Below, one piece after another: positions 1 through 10,814 of a DNA stretch of 64,000 bases; position 1 is the stretch's first letter; the number at the start of each line of letters is the position of its first letter. The notes under the pieces were generated by a model, which did no database searches, was not told the DNA's origin, and saw only the letters and a program-made list of their open reading frames with translations. Location of the stretch: assembly GCA_963853835.1 (NCBI GenBank), contig OY970822.1, positions 20,121,058 to 20,185,057 of the forward strand, written 5' to 3'. Both the position numbers and the translations under genes were made by a program. The stretch is from Calendula officinalis. Its lineage: Eukaryota; Streptophyta; Magnoliopsida; Asterales; Asteraceae.

Positions 1-132
1 GCTTCATATTGCTGGTGAATTTTAATCGTTTAAATCATTATAGGTGTCTTGTTCCTTTTGATCAAGATAACAAAAGGCTTGCGCATTAACCTTTTTACTT
101 TTAACCGTCAACTTTGACTATTAAGATATGAG

Positions 133-876
133 TAGGGGTGAGCATAACAGGGTACCCGCCGGTTCCGACTGAAACCGGAACCAGAACCGGAACCGCAGGT
201 TCCTGAGATATAGGAACCGGAACCGGAACCTGGAAGACAGGTTCCTAAATTTTCGGAACCGGAACCGGAACCACCGGTTCCAGGGCAGGTTCCGGTTACC
301 CTGTATCTAAATTCATAAAAATTTAACATTACTTACTGAATAAACAAGACAATAAATCACACAAACTAACGATTACAAATATCGTTTAACGATTTTATAT
401 ATATTTCAACGATTACGAATATTGTTCAAAATACAAATAAGTGAATAAGAATGAAAAAAAGATAGTAAATGTGTGATTCATGTAAAAGTCAGTCACAAAG
501 ATACGCTCACGACGAGTGAATGTCTCACTATCACTCAATTTCTGACTCAATTATAACGAGTAAGGTCAATTTATATTTTTATTTGGACTAGTATTTTACA
601 TTTAGATAAATCAAAAATCTATATAATTTAATCATGTGTAATATATTATATATTATATATTTTAATAAAAATATACCGTGTAACCGCCGGATCCAGGGTA
701 TCCACAGGTTCCAGGTTCCTTAATTTTGAGAACCGGAACCGGAACCTCTTAAGGCGGTTCCATGATTTTGGGAACCGGAACCGGAACCTCTTAGCAGGTT
801 CCGGGTCCGAAACCTCCGGTTCCGAGACGGTTCCGGCTCCGATTCCGGTTACCCTATTTTTTTCTGCTCACCCCTA
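133..876. mobile_element. hAT-type MITE with GGAACC-repeat interior
   Basis: The ends form a terminal inverted repeat, TAGGGGTGAGCA at 133-144 and its reverse complement at 865-876. An exact 8 bp target duplication, GATATGAG, lies at 125-132 and 877-884. TAGGGGTG-type ends with 8 bp duplications are typical of hAT elements. Arrays of GGAACCGGAACC and its complement occupy both flanks of the interior, with an AT-rich centre. There is no transposase, so it is non-autonomous. A 73-codon frame on the minus strand is only translated repeat. Confidence 0.9.
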
Positions 877-1269
877 GATATGAGCATTGTTAATTCGTTA
901 AATCAATTGACTAAAGGGATACTAAAGTTTGTATTATAGTGATATTAATATTTGATGTTAACCATAACTTGCGGTCATTGGTTTAAGTCATATTATAAAT
1001 AAAATTGAGGTAGATATAAGAGGTATTAAAAAATAATAGACTAAAGGGATCTTTAATAGTTGTTGATTGAAAGAGATGCCTGACTAATTTGCATATGATT
1101 GGAATCATTTGTTAATTAAGTCTGTACTGAATAATTAAAATAACCATTTACTATTCTTTTTTGTTTACACACCATGTTAATTGCTTAAAAAGAGTAAACG
1201 TTATAACATATAAATCAATATAAAAGTCACAATATGTCATGCAAAGCTCATAAGCTCACCTCTTACTAT

Positions 1270-1640
1270 AGGTGAGTGTGGTCCGAGGACCGAACCGAAA
1301 CCGAGAATAATTAAATTACAAAATTGAAAGCTGAACCGAAAATCATAATTGGCGTTGGTTCTGTTCGGCTTTTCGGCTCAAATGCTCACCCATATCCAAG
1401 GACCGGACTGAAAGACAGAAAGACTGAAACTAGAAATCATTACATGACAAAATCAAAACCGAAAATTTTGAAATTACAAAAGCGAAACCGAAAATCATGA
1501 AATTACAAAACCGAAAAATCATAAAATTACAAAACCGAAAATCATAAAATTACAAAATCGAAACAAAATTCATAATCAGTGTTGGTTCGGTTCAATATCT
1601 ATTTGGTTATGTTTTTTCGGCCCAAATAGGCATACGTACT
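1270..1640. repeat. CCGAAA/CCGAACC-rich dispersed repeat, probably decayed hAT MITE
   Basis: GGTGAGTG near 1271 is followed by CCGAACCGAAACCG motifs, an internal TGCTCACCC near 1382 and repeated AAATTACAAAACCGAAAATC units to about 1560. The layout matches the unit near 44830-45045. No target duplication could be identified, so boundaries are approximate. Confidence 0.55.
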
Positions 1641-1657
1641 CAGAGGTAAAAATAATA

Positions 1658-1921
1658 CTCCCTCCGTCCCACAAAAAAGTTCCCATTTCTAACAAAACTT
1701 TTGTCCCACAAAAAAGTTCCTATTTCTCACATTTGATGGGCTCCACATAATAAAATATTATTATTCTTATAGACCCCACTACTAATATCCACTAACTATC
1801 ATTCTCTCTCCAATCAAACCTTATATTTTAATCAAAATTAATACCAATGACTCCACCACTAACTACCACTTAAAAACTTGTGCCAAGATGAAATGGGAAC
1901 TTTTTTGTGGGACGGAGAGAG
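1658..1921. mobile_element. Stowaway-like (Tc1/mariner) MITE
   Basis: The left end CTCCCTCCGTCCCACAAAAA is mirrored at the right end (GTGGGACGGAGAGAG). TA dinucleotides at 1656-1657 and 1922-1923 fit a mariner-type target duplication. It is 264 bp, AT-rich inside and has no coding capacity. The CTCCCTCCGTCCC start is the classic plant Stowaway signature. Confidence 0.88.
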
Positions 1922-2678
1922 TACTTAATAAATACTCTAATAGCAAATTAATATCACTGGTTACTGGGTCAAGAATGAAAATAATATCTATGCAGATAAT
2001 CAAATAGTTTTATTCTCCCCAAAATAAATGGAAATGAATATTTACGCACAAGTCAGTAAATTGAACGTTTTATTTATGTCCAACCAATTATTGACTGTAC
2101 ACTATAAGTCCATAACAAGTTAACAACAATAATACTATGTACCTAGCTCCACCTCTACTATAGCTAACCTACTTGAATACAATGTGTCACGTCTTCATCT
2201 ATATTCTCTGATTTGTGCAACATCGATTCCAGCTATCTAAAGGATTTTTTTTGGGTTTAGTGTCGTCCAAGTGTGGTAAAATTAGATATCGGATTAAGAT
2301 TTCATCAGATCAATTTTTTAGAATAAAAAACCTGGTAACCTAAATATGAAAAAACCCAAGCCGGGTAAATAACCATTTTTTGATTATTGCATATCGTTTT
2401 TATGCATCCTATATTTTCATATGAACTTCCGACCATTTTGACCCAAACCTCCTGTTTTACCTATTATTTTTGCCACTTAATTTTTTTAGAGGGCCTACCT
2501 CTAATTCCATTATGAATTCGTCACTGTATATTTTAATACATTTAAACTTTTCATTTGATATATACCTTCACTACAAATAAATTTCCAAATATTTTATACT
2601 TGTTCTCATTCAATTTAAAGTCTAAAATAAATTAAGTAAACACATAAAGATTTTGTTAATGACATTAAGAGGTAGTTA

Positions 2679-3067
2679 TCTTACTTTTTCTTAAAGCATT
2701 CAGGCCTTCTAACTTTACAATGTCTTAATCTTAAACTTAATATTAAATTTCTATTTTGGAAAACATCTTAAACACCATAAAATAAAAAAATATTGCTTAG
2801 GGGATTCGAACTCAAGACCTTTTGCGAGTACAGACTGTATGTTAACCAATTGATCTACTTGAAACTTTGCTTTATTCCAAAAAAAAATCCAACATAACGC
2901 ATAAACTTAAAACGCCCAATCAACCAGCAACCACTACCCGCACGACCACTATTCGCACGACCACAACCGGCACCCACTATCACTACCGTCCTCACCACCC
3001 ACTACTTGATCGTCGTCAAATTTAGTCACAAAATACCTGCCGCCGCATTGCGCGGGTAACCTGCTAT
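2679..3067 (+). mobile_element. Mini-Helitron, copy 1
   Basis: It begins A|TCTTACTTTTTCTTAAAGCA and ends with the hairpin-forming CCGCCGCATTGCGCGGG followed by a CTAT terminus, one base from the canonical CTAG, then T. The interior is clearly related to the reverse strand of 51257-51682. Shared parts are the 5' end (TCTTACT, AAAGCATT, AGGCCT) and a tRNA-like segment with a box-B-like stretch read on the minus strand near 2801-2860. It encodes nothing. Confidence 0.7.
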
Positions 3068-3412
3068 TATGCATAAAATGTTCATGTTTTTAGTGATGAT
3101 GGTTTATTATTAAAATGCAAGAGTGGTTATTTATTGTTATATGAATTTTTGATGCTGTGTCATTAAAGGCCGTAAAAGAATTCAGTGTAAAAAAACTCTG
3201 CGTTCTCGTTAATCATAAACTTCCTCGTTATGGTGTAAAAAAATTCCGTTAAAACCCCGCAGTTACCGGTGGTAACGGGTAAGGTGTTAAAAGGACCCGA
3301 TAGCCAACGTCATCATTCCAATCTAATTGAACGAACACAGAGTCTTTAACAAGACATAATAGATCAGAGACGGATCCTGCCATCACTTTTCAAACCATTA
3401 GATATATAATCG

Positions 3413-5699
3413 ATGGGTTCTCTAAATCATTGTGGTTTCTGTATAATTTTTCTGATCTTCTCATCGGTTTTCTGCTTACAAGCTAGGGTTCGTGTACACA
3501 ATCGTTTTTGGTAATTAGACATTGAATTTGATCGGTGAATAATAACCGTTTGATTTGGATGTAGGCTGATGGAACTGGCTCAGTTTTGTTTCTCGATAGC
3601 CCGGTTCACCAATATCTTCGATCTCGTTCATTGGAGGTAACTTCATTGGCGATCTTTTACCTTCATTTTGATATTGTTTCTAGATATTTTTATCAGCATC
3701 CATCGTAATTTATTATTCCTTTTGTAATTATCCGTCATTTGTTAATTGAATTGTCAAACTACTGAAAGATTTATAACCTGTTACGAACGGGGGTGGAGTT
3801 TCCTCGCCAATTGAGATTAATAGATTAGGATTCCTATTGCATTTTGTATCCGTGAATTATATTACTTCTTTTATGGTGAATCAATTACAGATTAATTAAT
3901 ATACGACTGCAAAATTTGTGTTTGGTTCTGCAGCCTGAATCAATGTTACTTCCGGATGTTGGTGCTGCTATATCAATCTTGCTTGGTTTTGCACCACCTT
4001 CTACACTTACCTCTGCAAGCTCAGAGAAGGTGATCACATGTTTTTTTGTTAAACCGTTTTGTACTCATGTTTCTGCTGCTTGAATGTGGCTGTGTAATTT
4101 TAGATGTGTTTTAATTTTTAATTTTATTTTGCAGTTGAATGAGGTGCTCATGCCTAACCCCTTTGATAGGCCTCGTGCTGTGTTCATGCTAGAGATTGAT
4201 GGAATTGAAGGTTTTTAAAATCTCTCTATGTAAATACTTGATAAAATGCTTGTGAATTGACCTAATTGTTTTAACATGTCATGTTACATGCAGATTTGAA
4301 TCTTGGAGTTGGTTCATACGGTGATGTTTTCACTAAGGCGCTTAAGAGTAAAGTTTCTGATGGTGAAAATGATGTCAGTATTCTACTTACAGGTATAACA
4401 TTAAAATGTTGTTTCCTTTTGTGTATCTGAGATATTTATTTCTAGATAAGAAAAAATTTTGTGGTGGAAACTTGCAGATGAAGAGGAGGTATCATTGGTC
4501 TCTTTGAACGAACCCCTGCCTTCATATTCAGAATGGACCAACCAGGATATAATTGATTTTGTTAGTATTCACATTATATTTTCATTAAATAAAAATCCAA
4601 TTGGGTTCTCTTTCTCCGCGTTTGGGTTTTAAATGTGTTGTGTTTGTCAATTCAGGCTGTTTGGTTGGGCGGATCATATATTGGTAGTGAAGTGGAGCCA
4701 TTGAGTGGAGAGCTGATTGTACCTTTGGCAAATGATGTTCAATTGAAACTTGATATGTCAAAGGTTGGTTGTATTCTGTATATTTTCTTATCATATGTTC
4801 TACACAATGACACTCTTATTATAGATTTTAATAAACAATTTGTTTTCTTCTTGCAGAAAGCAGACAGAGAATTTACATTGAGCCTTATCTCTCTCATTTA
4901 CAATGTCCAGAGGGCGGTGCAAATGCATGGAGATTTATCGGGAAGTACCCTTAATCCACCAGAGTTGGTTAAAGGAAAATTTAACGGTGTTAAGGTCATA
5001 AATAATTTCTTTTACAATAACCAACTTTCATTTAGTTCTCTTGCTAAAATTATATATCTGTTAACTTTAATTGGGATGCATTGCAGGCTTTGCAAGAGGA
5101 GTATGGAAATGACGATATCGTCCAGCAAGGTGTTGAATTGTTGGTGATTTCGTTATCCAAGATATATAATGCTTTGCAATCAGCATACAAAGGTCTTATT
5201 ATCAATCTTATGTCTATGTTTTGTTTTTTTTTTTATTATAAAATATAATGTTGTTTTCGTCATTTTGTAGGTGAAATTGTTGGAGTAGTTCTTCTGGATG
5301 GATCAAACAATGAAGAATCAGAAACAATGTTGAGTGTGAACTTTGCTTCACAGGCATCTCCTCGATTGTTGGAAGAGAAAAAGAAAAAGGGCAAGCATGA
5401 CAAAATCATAATTGCAGAAATATTGTTAGTTAGGTGGACTCTTGCATGGTTAACAGGAATCATTCTTATCATTGCCACACTCCTAGGGGTAAGTTTCTCC
5501 TATATAACCAATGATTTTTTTTATTAACTTGTGATACAATTTTGTGAAAATTTGTATATGAAAGTTGTGGTATAAGTGAATAACCATATAATCAGTTTAA
5601 CTTTTTTTTTTCTTCTTCTTTTCTTTGCAGATATATTTCCTCATGAATATGACACTCACAAGGGATACCCTTCTGTATTCTAATGTGAAGCTTGACTAA
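3413..5699 (+). CDS. Type I single-pass membrane protein, DUF7794-like
   Basis: Eleven exons: 3413-3487, 3565-3636, 3934-4029, 4135-4210, 4294-4392, 4478-4560, 4656-4763, 4857-4994, 5087-5192, 5271-5488, 5631-5699. All introns are GT..AG and the spliced length is 1140 nt, giving 379 residues. Residues 1-24 are a signal peptide (hydrophobic IIFLIFSSVFCL core). A luminal region of about 300 residues follows, starting ADGTGSVLFLDSP. Near residues 340-358 lies one membrane segment (WLTGIILIIATLLGIYFL), then a tail of about 18 residues ending in NVKLD. From memory it matches an uncharacterised plant family (Arabidopsis AT3G13410-like, DUF7794); I could not confirm that by search. The tail has the spacing NM..D..Y..K..D seen in the V-ATPase accessory protein ATP6AP2, which hints at proton-pump assembly, but this is inference. 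Confidence 0.87.
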
Positions 5700-6396
5700 A
5701 AAGTCAAAGAACCAACTGCTCAGAGTGCAATGATCTCCTGATTCATTACGATCATCATATTTATTCATTTGCTTTTAGACGTTCGACGTTCTGTTGTTTG
5801 ATTCATATTCATCACAAGTTTGAAGCTTGATTTTGGTGGCTTGAGGGTACATAGCAATAGCAATTATTTGTGATTAAATGGATATTGTTTCCGTATTGAA
5901 TAATACTTTTTTTGTATGCAAAGTTTTGAATAATGATGTCTACATTTCATAATTATAAACATCAATGACATGTCAAGAATGTTTGCAACCTTATGCTTGT
6001 TGGTTTATTAATACGTAGTTTAAATTTAAGATATTGAGGGAGCACTTATAATAGGAGTATCTTTAAAAAAATTTAAAAAATATTGATTCATGTAAACATT
6101 TAATTTCTAATACGTTTTGTGGTCTTAACAACATTATTATCGAGTTATAAAAATTTGAAGTTCAAAATTTTACTTTAAAATACATGCGTAATTTAGTAAA
6201 GTAGCATTCGGCGCACTTTAGGTACCATCCCATCCAAAGGAATGTATATCCGTCATGTGGCTAAAAATATATAAACTGATCAACTAAAATATCTTGAAAC
6301 AACGGAACAATAATCGGTAATCCAAACCTTCCGATTTCTCCCTCCAATTTGGTGTCTGCAGTTCACTGTGTGTTTGTGCGTGTTTTCTCGAAGCTC
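5700..6396. other. Intergenic spacer between membrane-protein gene and pTAC5
   Basis: AT-rich. It includes the 3' UTR of the upstream gene and the promoter and 5' UTR of pTAC5. No further gene or bounded transposon is evident. Confidence 0.6.
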
Positions 6397-8931
6397 ATGT
6401 CATCTTCTCTTCCCCTGAGCTTCAACACTTTACAACTTCATTCGTTGCAGAAATCATCAAGAACAGAATTTAGTAATAATGTCTTCAGTTTCCCCAATTT
6501 CTCCAAATTCACGTCTCTCTCCCTCTCGAAATCTCACATTTGCTTCGCATTTGATAACAATAGCCCGGATTATGACCGGGAAGAAATCCGGTGGCTGCGG
6601 GAGGAGCAGCGGTGGTTGCGGGAGGAGCAACGGTGGATTCGGGAGGAGAGACGGTGGGAGAGTGAGAGAGAGTCTCTCCTGAATGAAATCGAGGGTTTGA
6701 AACAACAAATTGAGGAGCTGAGTCGTGAAAGGGGTAATAATTCTGTTTCGAATGTTGCGAATTTGTTGCATGTGTTGAAGAAAGAGGTGAGTCAGATTGC
6801 GGAGAGTGGGTCTAGTGCATCGCCATTGGTGCTGGAGGCTGCTGCTGCGGTTGAGGATGCTGAAGAGGTGGTGGTGAAGGAGGTGGTTAGCATTGCAGAA
6901 GACGTGGCGGTCAAGGAGCAGAAGAAGGAGAAGGAGGTAAGTAGGAAGAGGACAATGTTGAGGGTAGGATCAGAAGGTGATCAGGTTCAAATGTTGCAGG
7001 TTTGCTTGCTTCCATTTTGCATCTCAGTTGTTAACAAGTTGAAGCTTTTTAGTGTATACTTCCAAATTTTGAGTGTTTGATCAGGGATGTTTGGGATTTC
7101 ATATTTTTGTAGTGTTTAGGCAAGCAAGATGGAGCTTTTGAAACAAACACCTGCTCATTAGCTTAAATAAATGTTTTTTCTTTTAAATAAGCTAAGTCTT
7201 CATCAACTTTTTTTTATGAAAATGCACATTTAAATAGGAAAAAGATGATTGACAATCTATTCAAGCATTATAAAAAACTGTGTCTATCATTATATTATTG
7301 CTAATGAGCACTAGTTAATCAGTTATAATTTTGCTGTATATGAAGGCATTAGGCATATCATAAGTTGATCCTCTATCTGCTCTCATATTAATATCCTGAA
7401 TTAACTATTTATTGAGTTTAATATAGTGGTTAACTTGTTCTTTGTGGCTTTGACAGGAGGCATTGCTAAAATTAGGATTTTATTGCGGTGAGGAAGATGA
7501 GGAGTTTTCTAGCTTCGCAAGCGGCACAGAGAGAGCTGTTAAAACATGGCAGGTGAGTCGTTATGCACTTAATTTGTAACAGAAATGGCAAAAGGGAAAG
7601 AAGAAAAAAAGGGTTGTAGCAAAAAAAGTAAACTAAAACTGAGTTTAGTGCATTAGTTTACTTGTGTGATCCGTGTTTTCCAGTCTTCAATAGGTGTGCC
7701 CGAAACTGGAGTGATGACAGTCGAGCTACTTGAAAAATTATTTATGGAATCTGGATTCAAGGTAAGAGAAAATCTTGAAACTTGATAATACACTGAAATT
7801 TAGAACATACTAGTGGAGTAGTGGTGGCAAAATGGCTCGGGTAACGTGTCAGAATCAGTTAACTTTTGTGTGGGTCAAAACAGGTCCATGCTGGGTTGGG
7901 CCGACCCGGGAACCCTTCTCATAGTTTTCTTAAATAGCTAATGTGATGGATATATTTACAAATATAAATTATTAAAATAATCATCTTATTTTTTCATAGA
8001 GCTATTCGGAATGTTTTATGCATTTTAACACTTTTCGGATGACTTTAAAACCTTTTGACCCACTTCCTTTCTAGAAAAATCTTTCAGCTTAACCAATTTG
8101 ACTTGTTAGTTGTTAGAGATTAAACAAAATTTGAATCGACCTGTTTTTATATAAATGAGTAGAGATACTATTGACGTTAAAGTGATTTTTTTTATTGTTC
8201 TAGGAAGGTGAAAACGGAGTTGCTGCAACATCTGTAACAAAAGAAGCAGAAATTCCTGTAAAACCTGTGAAAGAAGACCGAGAACCTTATGTATCTGACG
8301 ATAGCGTCTTTCTTCTTGGAGAAAACAGGTATGAAGATTCCTCCAGGCTGAAAAACCGTAACAGTCAAAGTCAAACGAATAGTAAAGGTGTTGTGACAAC
8401 AAAGTGCATTACATGCCGTGGGGAAGGCCGGTTATTGTGCTTAGGTATTACATCCAAACACCCTCATAACTAATGTAATTGAGTGCCTCATTGATGATCT
8501 AACAAGTTATTTCATTGCAGAATGTGATGGAACTGGTGAGCCAAACATAGAGCCACAGGTTAGCACATATTCTTAAGCTTCGTGATTGCCTAATAAATTA
8601 TAAATGATATTCAATTGCTCATGTTTTATTGTCATATCTATGTTATTCCAAAACTAACCTTTTGATGTACTAAACTTACCCTTTGACGTATATTGGTTAC
8701 ATCAAATACTAATAAATGATGCAAGTTGGTTACATAAAATTGTAAATATATAACTTTATTCCCTCTTTAAGTGAGTGGCTTTTTTTAAAGGGCAACTTTT
8801 GGAACAAGTAATGTTGTTTTTTGGTGCAGTTTTTGGAATGGGTAGGGGAAGACACCAAGTGCCCGTATTGTGAAGGTGATGGTCATGCAACGTGTGATGC
8901 GTGCCAGGGAACCGGAGTCAGTGCTGCATAA
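6397..8931 (+). CDS. PTAC5: Plastid transcriptionally active 5 (pTAC5), chloroplast zinc-finger protein
   Basis: Six exons: 6397-6999, 7457-7552, 7684-7761, 8204-8444, 8521-8558, 8830-8931; 1158 nt, 385 residues. The ATG at 6397 is chosen over an upstream in-frame TTG because it opens a Ser-rich chloroplast transit peptide (MSSSLPLSFN). A charged helix with tandem REEQRW units follows at about residues 55-85, then a coiled coil. Next comes a peptidoglycan-binding-like fold (about 190-260, GSEGDQVQMLQ, LKLGFYCGEEDEEF, AVKTWQ). The C-terminus has four DnaJ-type motifs: CITCRGEG, CLECDGTG, CPYCEGDG, CDACQGTG. This order is that of Arabidopsis pTAC5, a component of plastid transcriptionally active chromosome preparations reported to have disulfide isomerase activity. 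Intron 3 carries GGGTC/GACCC-rich repeat sequence. Confidence 0.92.
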
Positions 8932-10287
8932 TTCACATGTATTGGTGATCAATATTTTGTTTGTATCATACATTACATGTACGTAGGAACAACATAGTGA
9001 GACAGTGTTTTGTCTTGCACAAAACAAGTTTCATTTACATATTACTCTCTTAGTGTATAAATTGACATGTACAAGATTAAATCATCTACAACTTAATTTG
9101 CACAAAGTAAGAAACTGATATTTTCACATGACCATAAATAGGCAACAAGACTTGACGTACTTCAATTTCGATTATATATTTTAGCAGTTGTAAGGTCTCA
9201 AGCTTTCTCGTGTTGCCCATGCCTATAGGAGAGTAGATTAAGTTCCGTTCGAAAAAGAAAAAAAAAACTTATGTAAGTCTGTGGATAGTGTATATAAATT
9301 ATAATGTGTAGAAGGAGGGTTTAATATACTTGTTTAGATTTTAAATAATCAAACAGTAAGTTGTGAGGAACTTTAAAATAAAAAATATAAAGATGAATTT
9401 TGCAATTCACTTTTTGTTATTAATAAATTTCGGAATAAACTACTAACATGAATCCCTACTTAAACAATTGTTATTTTCTATATATTATCTTAATATATGA
9501 AATACAAAATGTATATTAATGTAAAATTTTGTACAAAATAAATTATTAATTTTTCTGTAACTTCCTTACTATATGAAGTTATTTTTTTAATGTTTTGTTA
9601 TGAAAAATAAGATACATTGTTGTTATTACCAAATTAAAATTTTATCAAAATTACATGATATCATTTGGATAAGGTTTTAAGGCATCTCCCAACCGTGACG
9701 CGTCACTAAACACATCCCTACTGACGGGTTACTGACGAGGTCGTGCCAACAACAAAACATCACTAACCCATCACTAACCCATACCCACTTAAAAAATTAT
9801 TAAAATATTACCCAAACACCCCCTCCCCCCTCACAAGCCTCACGACGCCATCCCCCAATCCGTCCTCACCCCGACGCCTTTCTACTGACGCGCCCCGCGA
9901 CGCCGCCGTGCCAACGGCTTCCTCCGTCGACGGGTTAAAAGTTGCCAAGGACGGGTGCATTGACACACCGTTGGCACTAACCTAAGAGACACAAGACGTG
10001 GTGTGACAGCACTTGCAAATCTCAACGACTCGACATGACGTTTTTCAAAGGAAAATATAAAAAATCACTTTTTCCCAGGAATAATTGAATTTAGTAATTA
10101 TAATTATAATTATATAATACTTCTATAAAAAGATTATATGGAGTCATGGACTAGTGGACTACATCGTACGAGACCTAATAGTTGAGGGACTACTTCTGTA
10201 GTTTAATGGCTTTCTGGAAGGTTTACCCGACTAAAACTAACCCGGTCCATCCGGAACCGCCCTAGTTGACCGACTATATGACCCGTG
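8932..10287. other. Intergenic spacer with GC-rich repeat
   Basis: 8932-9660 is AT-rich 3' flank of pTAC5 with nothing recognisable. About 9665-10040 is unusually GC-rich, with ACCCATCACTAACCCATC-type short repeats and several CGACGCC motifs. It is probably a non-autonomous DNA transposon remnant, but no terminal repeats were found. Confidence 0.45.
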
Positions 10288-10295
10288 TATATAAA
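10288..10295 (+). promoter_or_regulatory. TATA box of SF3B1
   Basis: TATATAAA lies upstream of a pyrimidine-rich leader. A probable 5' UTR intron follows, with donor AG|GTTT or AG|TAAGTT near 10390 and acceptor TTTTTCAG ending about 10794, just before the ATG at 10815. The position suits a transcription start near 10320. Confidence 0.6.
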
Positions 10296-10814
10296 ACAAA
10301 TAAACCCCCAGGTTTCCAATTTCTTTTTCATATCCACATACCGCGTTGTGGTTTTATTTGTCGTCGGATCTCATCATCACGAGCAAACCCTAGTAAGTTT
10401 CACCTTCGATTTCTTCAGCAATTAGCTTAATCTTCTCAGATAATTAGTATAAGTATTACATGTATTTGTAATCCCTATACATACTCGCTGATTATGTATC
10501 AATTTCGTTCTAAGTATATCATAGTCCCTGATGATTCACGATATCGATTTTTGATTCGTCTTATTTTTGGTTCTTGGATTTTTTCCGCTTTCATGTTTTG
10601 TTATCTATTTTTTACCTAGGTAGTAGGTATTCTCTTACGCGAGTTTCTTCGTTGTTTTGGTGCATGTTTTGATTTAATATGCCGTTTGTTAGTGCTAATT
10701 ATGTTTATGTTGATTGTTCATCGATTCTGAGGTGTTCTGAATTCAATTGATTTGACTGAAAGTGACATTGACTTTTGAATTTCTGTTTTTTCAGTTTGAG
10801 AAATAGTTGGAAAT

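Larger units (their letters stand above)
1..3412. other. Gene-free left flank, transposon-rich
   Basis: No host coding region is supported here. The stretch holds a hAT-type MITE (133-876), a CCGAAA-rich repeat (about 1270-1640), a Stowaway-like MITE (1658-1921) and a mini-Helitron (2679-3067), each listed separately. About 3300-3412 should be promoter and 5' UTR of the membrane-protein gene starting at 3413. Confidence 0.7.

Noticed and set aside
108..329. 73-codon minus-strand frame rich in Gly/Ser/Thr
   Set aside because: It is the translation of the GGAACC repeat inside a MITE.
2801..2860. Possible tRNA gene on the minus strand
   Set aside because: Box-B-like sequence only, inside a mini-Helitron; arms do not pair well.
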